From positions 496,001 to 560,000 of the forward strand of contig NZ_SHNN01000003.1 of the NCBI RefSeq assembly GCF_026262625.1: DNA of 64,000 bases, given 5' to 3'. Made by a program: the position numbers and the translations under genes. The DNA is from Candidatus Litorirhabdus singularis (GTDB lineage: Bacteria > Pseudomonadota > Gammaproteobacteria > Pseudomonadales > Halieaceae). The notes beneath the pieces were generated by a model. That model made no database searches and was not told the DNA's origin. It saw only the letters and a list, made by a program, of their open reading frames with translations. Position 1 is the stretch's first letter; each line of letters starts with the position of its first letter. This document shows positions 8,322 to 17,247 of this stretch, piece by piece.

Positions 8322-8933
8322 ATGATACAGCTACTCAATAAGCTCCAGAATCTACTGGAACTTGGCTTCAAAATAGACTTTATCGCCCCGCTCCTGCTGC
8401 GCCTATATCTGGTGCCAGTTTTCTGGATGGCCGGCACGCAAAAGCTGGGACATTTTCAGGATACCGTGGACTGGTTTGGCAATCCTGACTGGGGATTGGG
8501 GCTGCCTTTTCCTTTAGTCATGGCGACAATGGCGGTTGCCGCCGAGGTTGGTGGCGCCATCTTACTCACTCTGGGCCTGGCCACACGTTGGATCAGTATC
8601 CCGCTCATGTTTACTATGTTGGTCGCTGCAGTATCGGTCCACTTACAGAATGGATGGCTGGCGATTAGCACGGCCAGTGGTCCGTTTGCCACCGAGCGCA
8701 CGATAGATGCGATAGACAAACTCGACCGCATCAAGTCCATCCTGCAGCAACACGGCAACTACGAATGGCTTACCGAAAGCGGCTCCGTGGTGATACTCAA
8801 TAATGGCATCGAGTTTGCTGCCACTTATCTCGTCATGCTGCTGGCACTGTTTGCCCTTGGCGGCGGCCGCTACATCAGTGTCGACTACTGGTTGGCCAAA
8901 CGCTTTCGCGACAACAACATCGCGACGTCTTAG
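8322..8933 (+). CDS. DoxX family membrane protein
   Basis: 203 residues with about four membrane segments. The DoxX hallmark is visible: LLLRLYLVPVFWMAGTQKL (helix 1), then a helix containing AAEVGGAILLTLGLATR, then LMFTMLVAAVSVH. A long hydrophilic loop (about 110-165) precedes the last helix, resembling HvfX/DoxX proteins that sit with metal or peptide-natural-product genes. Function of the family is poorly defined (quinone- or oxidoreductase-associated membrane subunits, redox stress). A GGAG ends eight bases before the ATG. It stands alone between two gene remnants, so context gives no partner. Confidence 0.85.
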   Translation: MIQLLNKLQNLLELGFKIDFIAPLLLRLYLVPVFWMAGTQKLGHFQDTVDWFGNPDWGLGLPFPLVMATMAVAAEVGGAILLTLGLATRWISIPLMFTMLVAAVSVHLQNGWLAISTASGPFATERTIDAIDKLDRIKSILQQHGNYEWLTESGSVVILNNGIEFAATYLVMLLALFALGGGRYISVDYWLAKRFRDNNIATS

Positions 8934-9479
8934 CGCGGCCGACCAAAGGGGACCCTTCGCCGAAGTAGAGCAGTAACTGCGCAGTCACCGCTACCCTCAA
9001 TACCAATCGGTTGGCAGTACATTCTGATCTGGGGCGGACTGCGTGGCGCCATCGCCATCGCCATCGCCATAGCGTTGGTGCTGAGCCTGCCTTTGGAGCC
9101 GGACTACTGGTGGACGGTCCAGTCCATGGTGTTTGGAGTGGTACTGCTCACTTTGCTGGTGCAAGGCCCGACCACCGGCTACTTGATTAAGCATTACACT
9201 CATTAAGCCGGGCGCGGACTGCCACCAACTCAAGAGGAATGCGGTAACTGCATCTAACAATGCACATCCCTCCTTCGTGATCAGCATTTTCCCGGAAATC
9301 CCCTCGAAAACCATAAAAATCCTGCAACGGATCGAAAATTAGCTATAAAAAGGAAATCATATATTCCTATTTGTTCTAAATCTTAATGTTAGCTATCTCA
9401 CAGTTCCGACAATCCCGACAAGCCAAGTGAAACGCGACACGTTAATCTTTTCAACAACCTAATTCCCAGAAGAAAAAAC
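8934..9479. other. Intergenic stretch containing an antiporter remnant
   Basis: The first half contains the antiporter gene end at 9000-9206. From 9207 to 9479 the DNA is AT-richer and has no recognised gene; it holds AGGAA-N7-TTCCT at about 9349-9366 and is the likely promoter region of the pseudopilin gene. No confident -35/-10 pair was found. Confidence 0.45.
9000..9206 (+). pseudogene. Remnant of a Na+/H+ antiporter (CPA1/NhaP type), C-terminal end
   Basis: In the frame beginning at 9012 the translation is WQYILIWGGLRGAIAIAIA..., then LSLPLEP, VQSMVFGVVLLTLLVQGPTT and a TAA at 9204-9206. WGGLRGA followed by a Gly-Val-Val-Leu-x-Thr-Leu-Leu-Val-Gln-Gly helix is the last membrane part of CPA1 sodium/proton antiporters. 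There is no start codon with a ribosome site and no upstream helices; the frame upstream reads unrelated sequence. A 6-base repeat (gccatc, four units at 9048-9071) lengthens the Ala-Ile run. An intact antiporter of another subgroup is at 43292-44521. Confidence 0.65.
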
Positions 9480-9938
9480 GTGCAGAGCGGATTACACAGA
9501 ACGGCAGCGTTTACGTTGATTGAGATACTGATCGCGATGGCGATCATGTCTATAGTCGCAATGGTGGCAGTACCTACCTATAGCGGCTATATGGAACGTA
9601 TCGAAATTGCCAACGTAGAGGCGGATTTCGTCAAAATCGATATGGCGATGCAGGGCTATTGGGTTTCCTATGGCAGTTACCCACCGGACCTGGAAACTCT
9701 TAATCTACAAAAGGATGATCCATGGGGAAGCCCCTACCAGTATCTGAATATGGCACTGACCAAAGGCAACGGGCAAAAGCGCAAGGACCATAATCTGGTA
9801 CCGCTGAATACGGATTACGATCTCTACAGCAAGGGGCCGGATGGGCGCTCGGTAGGCCCATTGACAGCTAAACACAGTCGCGACGATATCATTCGTGCCA
9901 ACAACGGCGACTATGTCGGCGTTGCCTCTGACTACTAA
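9480..9938 (+). CDS. GspG-like pseudopilin / type IV pilin-like protein
   Basis: 152 residues starting at GTG. A short leader ends in A10, followed by FTLIEILIAMAIMSIV: the type III prepilin signal with F+1 and the required E+5, but Ala instead of Gly at -1. A hydrophobic helix follows. The globular part has DPWGSPYQY and LYSKGPDGRSVGP with a late D, the calcium-site pattern of the major type II secretion pseudopilin GspG. Pseudopilins polymerise in the periplasm after PilD cleavage. No other secretion or pilus gene is nearby; the next gene, 19 bases on, is a c-di-GMP enzyme. It may supply a distant assembly system or a dedicated surface fibre. Confidence 0.8.
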   Translation: MQSGLHRTAAFTLIEILIAMAIMSIVAMVAVPTYSGYMERIEIANVEADFVKIDMAMQGYWVSYGSYPPDLETLNLQKDDPWGSPYQYLNMALTKGNGQKRKDHNLVPLNTDYDLYSKGPDGRSVGPLTAKHSRDDIIRANNGDYVGVASDY

Positions 9939-9957
9939 TTATCTGTCGAGGACAATT

Positions 9958-12753
9958 GTGAATCGTGTAAACACAAAGCCTGCGTACAACTCCCCCAACA
10001 ACTCAAGAATTACCCGTCAGCTATTTTCGATATTTTTCCTGTTCGCACTATTACCCGTCAGCATTCTTTCCTACGTCGCGCTGGAAACTACCGCTGCAGC
10101 TTCAAGAAACCAGTCCACGCAAGCACTTGAGGATAAAACCAAGACTCTATCGTATTTAGTCTTAAACCGGCTCGTGTTCGCAGAGAAAACTCTGGGACTG
10201 GCGACAACCGCCGAGGAAACGCCAGACAACAGAGCGAAAAGTGCCTGGGTCGGGTTAGATTACAACAGCTTCCAAATGACACCACAACAACAACAACAAC
10301 TCGCCTTAGGGGGTTATGTTGTGAGCGCCACCACGCTTGCGAACCCTGCGCTCAAACTCATAAGGGCCATTGAGCCCGAGCGCCTTGAAGCCGGCTTCCA
10401 AATGGTGCCGTTGACAGAAACTCTTATTCTTGGTGAGGAAGAAAGTCGCAACCTGAGCATAGATTCCTGCGTCTTTACTGAACACGGTCTCCCTCTGTTC
10501 TCGAGCCATCAGCAATTGTGTGCTGAGTTGGGCGAAACGACCAACGCCCTTGCTGGACACAAGGGTATGGTGAAATTCGGACTGGCAGAAACTGAATATC
10601 AGGCCAGTTTCCGAACTCTGTTTCTGCAGGACCGATACCAGGGTCCAAATTGGAAAGTAGCCGTTATCCAAAAGCAAGACGACCTAACCTCAGCGGCAAG
10701 TCTGTTCAAGAGCAACTTTCTACTGCTGGCGCTGCTGGTAATACTGAGCCTGAGCCTTGCTAGCATCCTGTTGATTCGCCGCCGCATGTCCCCGCTCAGC
10801 GATATAATGGAAGGCATCGCGCGCGTCAGTGAGCAACGTTACGACACGCCGGTACAGGTAACTACCAAGGATGAATTCAATGACCTCGCCACGGCAATCA
10901 ACGGCATGTCACACAAAGTTTCCTCGCAACTCAACATGCTGGAATCGCTGGCTGCTCTTGATCAGCTGATACTAACGCGCAGCGGGCGCGATACTTTACT
11001 ACAAGCAGTAATAGAGCGGACACGGGAGCTGCTTGCGATCGATGCAGTTGGAATCCTTATAATCGAATACGGAGAAGACGGGGAGCACACCACCCTTCAA
11101 ACCTGCAATACACTGAAGCAATTGAACAAACGCACGGTAGCCTTGCAGAACTATCAGCAAGCGCAACTGCTGCAGGAAGACCTTTGGCTATCCAAGGCCG
11201 GAGGACGTCATGATGATATCTTTGAGACACTACCTCATCAGATTACCGAAGCGCATCTGTTGCCTGTGCGCAACGAAGGTGGCGTTAATGTTGTGCTGCT
11301 ACTGGGTTACCAAAAGCGCGAAGATCAGGGTGCCGAGCACACGTCAGTCATCAACACTTACATTGACCGCATTGCCGTTGCGCTGGCCAATTCTGATTCC
11401 GAGGAAAGACTCTTTCGACAGGCAAAATGCGACTCACTGACCGACCTGCCGAATCGACTATCCATGCTAGAACGCCTTAATTCCAGCATTAATCATTCAG
11501 AAAGATCCGGGCAGTCATTTGCCCTGCTGTTCATTGACTTGGACGATTTCAAGCTGGTAAATGACTCTCTGGGCCACATCGCGGGAGACGACATGATCAC
11601 CGCGATGGCGACGCGACTTAAAGAGAATATTCGTGACGGAGACATGGTTGCACGCATGGGCGGCGATGAGTTTGTCGTGATTTCTGACTACTTTGATAAC
11701 GGAAATGCTGCCGCCACAAGAATGGCCAAGTTATGTGACAAAATAATGAAGGTAGTAGACGAGCCAATGCAAATACATGGCCGGGAAATACGTTCCGGGA
11801 CTAGCATAGGTGTCGCGATATATCCCCGCGATGGGCTCGATGCCAATATCTTGCTCCGTAACGCTGATGCCGCAATGTATCATGCCAAGGACAAAGGGCG
11901 CGGCAACTATCAGTTCTTTTCAGAGAGTCTGAATACCGCAACCACCAAACTGATGGAGTTATCGTCGGAGCTAAAACGAGCGCTTGAGAATAATGAGTTC
12001 GTGCTCCACTACCAGCCTAAGTACGAGACAAAAAGTGGCGCGATAGTTGGAGCCGAAGCGTTAATCCGCTGGCAGCACCCCGAGCGAGGCCTGCTCGCGC
12101 CAGGCCAGTTCATAGACGCAGCGGAGAGAATGGGACTTATCACCGCTATTGGCGACCAGACAATGGGTATCGCTGCGCGCCAGATTCAGCTGTGGTCTGA
12201 GCAGGGACTGAACGTTCCAAGAATTGCCCTCAACATGTCGGCGGTACAGGTACAGCAGGAAGATGTGGTGGAGAAACTGATAAGCTGGCAAAAAGTATTC
12301 GGCATACCCTACGAAAAGCTGGAAATCGAGATTGTCGAAGGCGTTTTAGTAAAGGATATAGACGTCACCAGCGAGAAGCTCAATCGCATTCGCGAACTGG
12401 GAGTGGAGGTCAGCATCGATGACTATGGTACCGGTTATTCTTCACTGAGCTACATTCGCAGCCTGCCGGTAGATACACTGAAGCTTGATAGATGTTTTAT
12501 CACTAATCTATGCTCAAGCAAGGCGGACCGCGCCATTGTGTCTTCCACTATACTACTCGCCCACGAATTGGGCCTGCGGGTTATCGCCGAAGGGGTTGAG
12601 ACACTGGCACAGCTACAACTGCTCAAACAACTGGATTGTGACGAGGTTCAAGGGTTCTATCTGAGTAAGCCACTGTCACAGGAAAATCTAGCCATCCTAC
12701 TCTCTGACCGACAAGACGGTGCCGGGATCTGCCAACAGGTCAGTAACTCCTAA
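9958..12753 (+). CDS. Membrane GGDEF-EAL protein with HAMP and GAF-like domains
   Basis: About 931 residues from the GTG at 9958, which has GAGGA five to ten bases upstream. Order of parts: membrane helix (about 20-40), periplasmic sensor segment, second helix (about 247-270), HAMP (about 279-320), GAF-like domain (about 335-480), GGDEF domain with an intact GGDEF near residue 566, and an EAL domain with intact EAL near 699 and DDYGTGYSS. An RxxD product-inhibition site (RDGD) lies five residues before GGDEF. Both diguanylate cyclase and c-di-GMP phosphodiesterase activities are therefore possible. It follows the pseudopilin by 19 bases, suggesting that the pair links a periplasmic signal to pilus or secretion behaviour (inference). 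Confidence 0.93.
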   Translation: MNRVNTKPAYNSPNNSRITRQLFSIFFLFALLPVSILSYVALETTAAASRNQSTQALEDKTKTLSYLVLNRLVFAEKTLGLATTAEETPDNRAKSAWVGLDYNSFQMTPQQQQQLALGGYVVSATTLANPALKLIRAIEPERLEAGFQMVPLTETLILGEEESRNLSIDSCVFTEHGLPLFSSHQQLCAELGETTNALAGHKGMVKFGLAETEYQASFRTLFLQDRYQGPNWKVAVIQKQDDLTSAASLFKSNFLLLALLVILSLSLASILLIRRRMSPLSDIMEGIARVSEQRYDTPVQVTTKDEFNDLATAINGMSHKVSSQLNMLESLAALDQLILTRSGRDTLLQAVIERTRELLAIDAVGILIIEYGEDGEHTTLQTCNTLKQLNKRTVALQNYQQAQLLQEDLWLSKAGGRHDDIFETLPHQITEAHLLPVRNEGGVNVVLLLGYQKREDQGAEHTSVINTYIDRIAVALANSDSEERLFRQAKCDSLTDLPNRLSMLERLNSSINHSERSGQSFALLFIDLDDFKLVNDSLGHIAGDDMITAMATRLKENIRDGDMVARMGGDEFVVISDYFDNGNAAATRMAKLCDKIMKVVDEPMQIHGREIRSGTSIGVAIYPRDGLDANILLRNADAAMYHAKDKGRGNYQFFSESLNTATTKLMELSSELKRALENNEFVLHYQPKYETKSGAIVGAEALIRWQHPERGLLAPGQFIDAAERMGLITAIGDQTMGIAARQIQLWSEQGLNVPRIALNMSAVQVQQEDVVEKLISWQKVFGIPYEKLEIEIVEGVLVKDIDVTSEKLNRIRELGVEVSIDDYGTGYSSLSYIRSLPVDTLKLDRCFITNLCSSKADRAIVSSTILLAHELGLRVIAEGVETLAQLQLLKQLDCDEVQGFYLSKPLSQENLAILLSDRQDGAGICQQVSNS

Positions 12754-12788
12754 GATATCTGGCATCACTCGGCATTAGTATTGCAACG

Positions 12789-14198
12789 CTAGGCAGCCAC
12801 CCAGCCCGCGTGAAATCCATAAGGTACGCGATGAGGAATCATCAGCGTGGCTACAGGACCCGCAGCCAAATCCAATGCGTCAATAATCAGGCATTCACTC
12901 TGCTCAGCCGTCTCATCATGAATGAACGAGATGATATAGCCGTCATCCTCCGACTGTGAATTTACTCGCGGCGCAAACACGGCCTCACCACCAAAGCGGT
13001 TGGCGCCATATTCGTAAGTCACCTTGGCACCGGTGTCGTTGTCATACTTGACCACACCGTTGAAGGTCAGCGGACGCGTTGGGTGAAAGATAGCGCCATA
13101 CACATAACGGTTCTTGCGGCAGGAATACTTTTCGTTAATGCGGGTAAAGTCGCAGTGCACATCACACAGCAGACCCTCCTCTACCTCACCGCTATCGAGG
13201 TCGATGCGCCACTGGTACAGCTGACCCTGGGTTTCGGTAGGGTCATCGCCCAAGGCTTCGCCGGCACCAATGATGTTGGTAGTTTTGGAACGCGCCGCCT
13301 GCAACACAATAACGCGGCCCTCTTCCCAGGCATTCGCTGTGTGAATGACTACGCCGACTTCGACCTCAAACCAGCGCACATCCGCATCGTTACCAAAGCG
13401 AGGCAGAACGCCAATACGCGAGCCGTGCTCAGCATCAAAGCCCAGCGCGGGCCCGCCTGCCATGGCCCGTTCAATATCAAGCGTAATAGGAAAATCGAGG
13501 AATAGGCTGTGGTTTTCAGTCACCGCGAAATCGTGCATGAATATCGGCTTGGGAATATTAATGGGAGTGGTGTGAACCAACTCGCCGGTGGCGCTGATCA
13601 CCGAGTAATTGACGTAAGGCGCCTCGAAAGACGAACCGAATGTCATCATCTCGCCCGTGTGCGGGTCAACCTTCGGGTGCGCTGTAAAGGAGTGAGTCAG
13701 CTTGCCATCGAAATCAGAAGTGCCACGGGTGTCGAGATTCGGAAGACCGATAACCGTAGGCTGGGACGGTTCGTGCAGGGCGTACAGTGTCTTGTTATGA
13801 AACACAAAAGCGGTGTTCGCCAGGTTCTTGGTCCCGGGCATACCTTCAGGAACCCGCGCCGGGGTCGGATCAAGCATGGACAGCATGCCCTTCCAGACCC
13901 AATCACCTGTCTCCTGCTCTAACTTGAAACCCTCGGTCTGTACAAACCGATTGCGATAACGGGCAGTGCCGGCAGAAAACTCTATAGAGTGAATCATCCC
14001 ATCGCCGTCGAAGGTGTGGTAAGTCTCCACGCTAAAAATGTGTACCGGGTTAGGCCCGATCCGCAGGAAGTTACCTTCGAGATCTTTTGGAATCGAACCC
14101 CTGACCTCCATATCCTGAATGTCATGCTCTTCCATGATAGGCCCGAAATTTCCTTCCAGAAATGGATTTCCTGCAGTAACAGCAGCGGCATTAGGCAT
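12789..14198 (-). CDS. Carotenoid cleavage / lignostilbene-type dioxygenase
   Basis: 469 residues of the carotenoid oxygenase (RPE65) family. The N-terminal signature GNFLRIGPNP and YHTFDGDGMIHSIEF are present. Four iron-ligand histidines can be placed: FTAHPKVDP, FMHDFAVTENH, VIHTANAWEEG and the final GFHAGWV. Such enzymes use Fe(II) and oxygen to cleave a conjugated double bond in carotenoids, apocarotenoids or stilbenes. No signal peptide is seen. The gene stands first on its own promoter side (180 bases from the GST gene behind it in transcription order). The substrate cannot be told from sequence. Confidence 0.93.
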   Translation of the reverse strand: MPNAAAVTAGNPFLEGNFGPIMEEHDIQDMEVRGSIPKDLEGNFLRIGPNPVHIFSVETYHTFDGDGMIHSIEFSAGTARYRNRFVQTEGFKLEQETGDWVWKGMLSMLDPTPARVPEGMPGTKNLANTAFVFHNKTLYALHEPSQPTVIGLPNLDTRGTSDFDGKLTHSFTAHPKVDPHTGEMMTFGSSFEAPYVNYSVISATGELVHTTPINIPKPIFMHDFAVTENHSLFLDFPITLDIERAMAGGPALGFDAEHGSRIGVLPRFGNDADVRWFEVEVGVVIHTANAWEEGRVIVLQAARSKTTNIIGAGEALGDDPTETQGQLYQWRIDLDSGEVEEGLLCDVHCDFTRINEKYSCRKNRYVYGAIFHPTRPLTFNGVVKYDNDTGAKVTYEYGANRFGGEAVFAPRVNSQSEDDGYIISFIHDETAEQSECLIIDALDLAAGPVATLMIPHRVPYGFHAGWVAA

Positions 14199-14379
14199 GG
14201 CTTTTTCCTCAGATTAATTCAGCGACCCAGCATAGCCCAAGGCTCCCGAGAAGGACAACATGAGAATCGCCGCCCAGTGTTTTGGAGCCGGCACGGGAAC
14301 GGTGACCGCCGTTGGTCCCCCGTTCAAGATATGCTGATGTGCGCCCTGCCCTTGAGGACGCCCTTTAGCCCGGGAAAAT

Positions 14380-15063
14380 CTACTGGGGCTCGCCAGTCAG
14401 CGCATCTACGCGGTCCATCCATGCGACGACGACAGGGTAGCGACTAATAATCTCTGCACCCAGTTCCGCGACCTTAATCGCATCGATTTCAACAAAAATG
14501 CTGATATCCGCTGCGGACAAACCCGTCGGCAACAAAAAGTCCTGACCCTCAAGCATCGCCGCGATGCTGCCAATGTGGCGATCTATGTCACTCAAAATAA
14601 CTTCTCGGGAGCGACGCCCAGCGCCTTGTGATTCTCCCATCTTGCGCAGCAACCCTGGTACAAAAGGGCCCATCAAACGCTTGACCCATGGCTTCTCGTG
14701 CTGCAGCAAATGGCCCGCCCGCCTTTTGGCGTTCTCGGCGAAAGAAAAGTGCAGCGCTATATCATAGTAATAGAGGCTTTCATCCGCCCAATCTTCCAGC
14801 ACGTTACACAGCGCCAACTGCGCCGGGTCTGCGGGCAGCAGGGGCGGCTCAGGATACTTCTGTTCCAGGTAATGTACGATCTGGGTAGAGTCCTCAATCC
14901 GCGTGCCCGTATCGTCGAGTACCGGCAGTTTCTTGGCGGAACTGTATTTACCCGCACCCAGCAGTGACACTTCCTGCACCGAGAAAGGAATATTCTTATA
15001 GCGCATGGCACGGCGCACCTTGTCACAGAAAGGCGAAACTTCAAATTGGTAGAGCGTGATCAT
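14380..15063 (-). CDS. Glutathione S-transferase family protein
   Basis: 227 residues. The thioredoxin-like N-domain opens ITLYQFEVSPFCDKVRRAM, with the Ser-Pro-Phe-Cys active-site edge, then KKLPVLDDTGTRIEDSTQIVHYLEQKYP, the glutathione-binding cis-Pro and Asp-Ser motif. An all-helical C-domain with a final DISIFVEIDAIK follows. It would conjugate or reduce with glutathione, or isomerise a ring-cleavage product. It lies 91 bases downstream of the saccharopine-dehydrogenase-like gene on the same strand; the two may form a small operon. Function beyond the fold is unassigned. Confidence 0.88.
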   Translation of the reverse strand: MITLYQFEVSPFCDKVRRAMRYKNIPFSVQEVSLLGAGKYSSAKKLPVLDDTGTRIEDSTQIVHYLEQKYPEPPLLPADPAQLALCNVLEDWADESLYYYDIALHFSFAENAKRRAGHLLQHEKPWVKRLMGPFVPGLLRKMGESQGAGRRSREVILSDIDRHIGSIAAMLEGQDFLLPTGLSAADISIFVEIDAIKVAELGAEIISRYPVVVAWMDRVDALTGEPQ

Positions 15064-15154
15064 CGGGTTTTCTCCGCAGCTGGAGGGGTGATTATTAGCT
15101 TGTCACCAGACTCGCCAGCAACAGCTGGCTTATCCGGTGACAAGCACAGGAGCA

Positions 15155-16327
15155 TCAGGACTCTATGGCAAAGGTCAGCCCGGCATGGGCTACCAAACGC
15201 TTGATGAGCTTCTGGCCCATGGCAGGTGCACTGGTGTAGATACCACCGGCCAAGTCTGGACAATCCTGTAACAGGCACACCGCACTTTCAGCAATCATTT
15301 TAGAGGTGGAACCATAGCCGGGGTCCATATCACCGGTAACCGCTGCTCTGATCTCATCGCCAGCGGCTGTGGTGCCAACGAACAACACATCGTAGTTGCC
15401 TGCTTCACGGGACTCCTTAGAGGGACCTTCACCCGGCTGTGGCACATCATCACCCACTAACGGATTGACCGTGGCGACTATTTCCGCAACTGCTTTACCC
15501 TCTTCACCAGCTCCCGTCAGCATCATCTCGTCATACTGAAAATCTTCGCCATAGGCGAAGCCCAGCAAAGCATTGGAGCGGTGTACGTTTTTAGTATTGA
15601 TCGCTGCCATAATAAAGGGTGCCACCCATTGGCCTACCACTTCATCTTCATACGGTTTGTTGTCAGCCGGCTGCTCAGGGCCCTGAAATCCATTGGCCAG
15701 ACTAAACGGGTTAGCGAGCACCGCCAGCAGCTCAGGGTTCTTACCCAGCGCTTCCATTGTCGCGTTCAAGGACGCCGCAGTGCCGCCCGAAAACTCACCA
15801 TTCATGGCACGCACCCGGCCGCGCACGCGGGGACACGTGGCACCAAATTTCTCGCTGGCGGCATCTTGCAGAAACAGCACACCAAGGTCGAACGGTATGG
15901 AGTCAAAACCGCAGCTATGCACAATACGGGCGCCTGAGTTAACTGCCTGCTCATGATAGCGATTGATCATTTCATGCATCCAGCCCGGCTCGCCAGACAG
16001 ATCGACATAGTCGGTACCCAGCTCGGCACAGGCTGCCACCAGATCAGAGCCGTACAATTGATACGGACCCACCGTGCTGATAATGCAGCGGGCATCGCGC
16101 ACCATGGCGCGCACGGATTCAGGATCCGCTGCATCCGCCACAACCAGAGGTGTTGCCGCATCAGCGCCAATTTCGTCGCGCACACTCGCGAGCTTGTCAT
16201 GACTGCGTCCCGCCATAGCCCAACTTAGACCATGCCCCTTGATAACATGCATATACTCAGCCACCAGCCGTCCGGTAAATCCGCTGGCGCCGTAAATTAC
16301 GATATCGAACTTTGCATTGTCGCTCAT
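15155..16327 (-). CDS. Saccharopine-dehydrogenase-like / trans-acting enoyl reductase family protein
   Basis: 390 residues. The N-terminal Rossmann segment reads FDIVIYGASGFTGRLVAEY, and the next conserved blocks STVGPYQLYGSDLVAACAELGTDYVDLSGE and GARIVHSCGFDSIPFDLG are typical of the SCCPDH/Rv2449c group rather than of true lysine-pathway saccharopine dehydrogenases. Mycobacterial relatives reduce a double bond in lipid biosynthesis; others are lipid-droplet proteins of unknown role. NAD(P)-dependent reduction of a lipid or CoA-ester is a reasonable guess. It is transcribed away from the cytochrome cluster. Confidence 0.85.
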   Translation of the reverse strand: MSDNAKFDIVIYGASGFTGRLVAEYMHVIKGHGLSWAMAGRSHDKLASVRDEIGADAATPLVVADAADPESVRAMVRDARCIISTVGPYQLYGSDLVAACAELGTDYVDLSGEPGWMHEMINRYHEQAVNSGARIVHSCGFDSIPFDLGVLFLQDAASEKFGATCPRVRGRVRAMNGEFSGGTAASLNATMEALGKNPELLAVLANPFSLANGFQGPEQPADNKPYEDEVVGQWVAPFIMAAINTKNVHRSNALLGFAYGEDFQYDEMMLTGAGEEGKAVAEIVATVNPLVGDDVPQPGEGPSKESREAGNYDVLFVGTTAAGDEIRAAVTGDMDPGYGSTSKMIAESAVCLLQDCPDLAGGIYTSAPAMGQKLIKRLVAHAGLTFAIES

Positions 16328-16647
16328 AGCTATACACTCCCGTTTACACCATCAGTACCGCCCAAAAAAACGACTACCGAGCTGGGTTTGATAAAAAAAG
16401 AGCGCAATATTATCACGCCAACGCCGGGGGAAGGTAAGCATTATCAGAAGCAGTCAGGAGCACCTGTTCAGGCATTAAAAACGCAGTGGGCAGCGGGCAG
16501 TGTGCAGTTCGCCATCAGAGTGCGGGCTCGCAGCCAAATAAAATTTGGCCTCTGCTTGACCTGTATCATGGCTGTAGCCCTTGTAAGGCGGGGTTACACC
16601 GTCTATCGTTGACCCAATAACCATAATCAACAAAAGGTTAATGTGAC
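16328..16647. other. Divergent intergenic region upstream of the electron-transfer operon
   Basis: 320 bases between the minus-strand reductase gene and the plus-strand cytochrome operon. It contains the 17-base palindrome at 16533-16549 and, just before the operon, AAAGG at 16633-16637 and a two-codon ATG-TGA at 16641-16646 directly ahead of the TTG start. No convincing -35/-10 pair was found for the operon; TTGACC at 16556 has no partner at normal spacing. Confidence 0.5.
16533..16549. promoter_or_regulatory. Palindrome GCCAAAT-aaa-ATTTGGC, operator candidate
   Basis: Perfect 7-base inverted repeat with a 3-base centre, about 100 bases before the first cytochrome gene and about 205 from the divergent gene start. 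Position and symmetry fit a dimeric regulator site. The regulator is unknown and the repeat could be chance. Confidence 0.4.
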
Positions 16648-17229
16648 TTGTCCTCATTACAGCGTTTAAAAGAATTCCTGTTGCGCCCCAGCGCGCGGTT
16701 TTCCGTGCTGGCGCTGCTGGTGACGGGTCTGGTGGCCGGCGTATTCGCCGTCGTCACATTTGAAACCGCATTGCACGCGACCAGCACCGAAGAATTTTGT
16801 ACCAGCTGCCACGAAATGGCTGACAATGCCGGCATGATGCTGGTGGGGACTACCCATTTCGAGAACAAGAGCGGCGTACGCCCCACCTGTTCAGACTGTC
16901 ATGTGCCACAAGAGTTCGTTCCGAAGATGATCCGCAAAGTTGAAGCGGCAAGGGAGGTATGGGGTTCAATAACCGGGGTTATCGATACTCCGGAGAAGTA
17001 TGCCGCCCATGCTCCGGTGATGAAGGCCAGGGAAATCGCCCGCCTGAAGGCCAATGATTCGCAGGAGTGTCGCAACTGCCACGATGTAGAGAAAATGCTG
17101 TGGTCGGCGCAAACCGCCAAGGCCCAGCAATACCACCGCCAGGGCAACGAGGAAGGCAAGACCTGCGTTGACTGTCATGCGGGCCTGACCCACACACCAG
17201 CCGAGCAGCAAGCTCCGGCACAACTCTAG
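16648..17229 (+). CDS. NapC/NirT-family tetraheme cytochrome c, CymA-like quinol dehydrogenase
   Basis: 193 residues from a TTG at 16648; an in-frame TAA at 16639-16641 rules out an earlier start and AAAGG lies ten bases before it. A single N-terminal membrane helix (about 17-38) is followed by four CXXCH sites: CTSCH, CSDCH, CRNCH and CVDCH, in the spacing of NapC/NirT/CymA proteins. These are anchored in the inner membrane, oxidise quinol and pass electrons to periplasmic carriers. It is the first of five closely spaced genes with multiheme cytochromes and an outer-membrane barrel, so CymA-like feeding of the conduit is the natural reading. Length matches CymA/NapC (about 190-200). Confidence 0.93.
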   Translation: MSSLQRLKEFLLRPSARFSVLALLVTGLVAGVFAVVTFETALHATSTEEFCTSCHEMADNAGMMLVGTTHFENKSGVRPTCSDCHVPQEFVPKMIRKVEAAREVWGSITGVIDTPEKYAAHAPVMKAREIARLKANDSQECRNCHDVEKMLWSAQTAKAQQYHRQGNEEGKTCVDCHAGLTHTPAEQQAPAQL

Positions 17230-17247
17230 CCGACGCAGGGGAGCACT

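Noticed and set aside
10284-10300. CAA triplet run
   Set aside because: Only about five repeats encoding a short Gln run in the sensor part of the GGDEF-EAL protein; no sign of phase variation because the unit is in frame.
16556-16584. TTGACC as -35 box of the cytochrome operon
   Set aside because: No acceptable -10 hexamer is found at 16 to 18 bases spacing.
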